NCBI GenBank assembly: GCA_022844575.1
Contig: JALHLL010000082.1
Span: 1 to 13,114 of the forward strand
Direction of reading: 5' to 3'
DNA from: a bacterium
Lineage (GTDB): Bacteria > Bacteroidota > Ignavibacteria > Kapaibacteriales > UBA961
Length of the DNA stretch: 13,114 nucleotides
Made by a program: the position numbers and the translations under genes
Notes under the pieces: model-generated
What the model was told of the DNA's origin: nothing
What the model saw: the letters and a program-made list of their open reading frames with translations, nothing else
Databases searched by the model: none
Shown here: positions 12,644-13,114 of the stretch, piece after piece
Position numbering within the stretch: the stretch's first letter is position 1
Layout: each line of letters opens with the position of its first letter

Positions 12644-13114
12644 TCAGAACGTTTCGATAACTTTTTGTATTGAACTTTTGCACAACACAATCTTTTTATG
12701 GTTAAGAATATCATACGCAGAGGCATTTACTGCTTGCATTGTATTCAGTTTTTCGATGTTTCTTGCCGAAAGGATTACATTATCATCCACATTTGGCAAT
12801 AGTATCAATATTTTTTCATTTTCCAAATTAAGATTTTTAATAGCCGATGCCATTTGTTTGGTTTTTACGACATCAAAGCTAAAATCTTCAACTACTACAA
12901 GATTGTTCTCGCGTACTCTTAATGAAAAAGCTGATTTTCGAGCCAAACGTTTTACCTTTTTCGGTAACGACAGCGTATATTTATGTGGCTTAGGCCCGTG
13001 AATGGTACCGCCGCCTACCCATACCGGAGAGCGTGATGAACCTGAGCGCGCCGTACCGCGACCTTTTTGTTTCCACGGCTTTCTGCCACCGCCGGAAACT
13101 TCCGAGCGAGAACG
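12644..13114 (-). CDS. rplD: 50S ribosomal protein L4, 5' end beyond the window
   Basis: L4 reaches into the 50S core and lines the exit tunnel with L22; in E. coli it also represses the S10 operon. The frame is open through the right edge, giving 156 residues of about 205, so roughly 50 N-terminal residues are missing. The visible part starts with RSRSEVSGGGRKPWKQKGRG, then TARSGSSRSPVWVGGGTIHG and PKPHKYTLSLPKKVKRLA, the diagnostic L4 tunnel-loop block. The C-terminal domain includes LILLPNVDDNVILSARNIEK and VNASAYDILNHKKIV. A TTG at 12946 is an internal leucine, not the start. Confidence 0.97.
   Translation of the reverse strand, partial: RSRSEVSGGGRKPWKQKGRGTARSGSSRSPVWVGGGTIHGPKPHKYTLSLPKKVKRLARKSAFSLRVRENNLVVVEDFSFDVVKTKQMASAIKNLNLENEKILILLPNVDDNVILSARNIEKLNTMQAVNASAYDILNHKKIVLCKSSIQKVIETF

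Noticed and set aside
12644..12946. Complete 100-aa gene starting with TTG at 12946
   Set aside because: The same frame continues to the window edge with clear L4 motifs, so this is the C-terminal part of rplD.

Overview
The window is one continuous piece of a bacterial S10-spc-alpha ribosomal-protein superoperon. All 26 genes lie on the minus strand, so transcription runs from high to low coordinates. It enters inside rplD (L4, 5' end beyond the right edge) and ends after rplQ (L17) at a strong intrinsic terminator. Only about 170 bases at the left edge are not operon.

In transcription order the genes are: S10 part, rplD(partial)-rplW-rplB-rpsS-rplV-rpsC-rplP-rpmC-rpsQ; spc part, rplN-rplX-rplE-rpsN-rpsH-rplF-rplR-rpsE-rpmD-rplO-secY; alpha part, infA-rpmJ-rpsM-rpsK-rpoA-rplQ. 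Most genes are 10-50 nt apart. rplP/rpmC (ATGA) and rplO/secY (8 nt) overlap. Many starts have a Shine-Dalgarno match. rpsC starts with TTG, and rplF and rpsE with GTG.

The likely source is a member of the Bacteroidota/Chlorobiota (FCB) group, perhaps near Chlorobi, Ignavibacteria or Kapabacteria. The reasons are a cysteine-free 38-aa L36, a long S14 without paired CxxC motifs, an L17 with an acidic C-terminal tail, the overall look of RpoA and SecY, and moderate-to-low GC. This is judged by eye and is not proven.

The genes work together as the core of translation: large- and small-subunit proteins around the peptidyl-transferase centre, exit tunnel and decoding site; initiation factor IF-1; the SecY channel that accepts nascent membrane proteins; and the RNA polymerase alpha subunit.

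The region is mostly ordinary housekeeping DNA, and I see no new multi-gene system. The unusual parts are: (a) the two long gaps flanking rpsK (134 and 130 nt), which are rich in inverted repeats, including a possible switchable terminator over the rpsK stop codon; (b) absence of rpsD (S4) between rpsK and rpoA, and of adk/map between secY and infA; (c) an insertion in the KOW loop of L24, an N-terminal extension on L5 and the acidic tail on L17.
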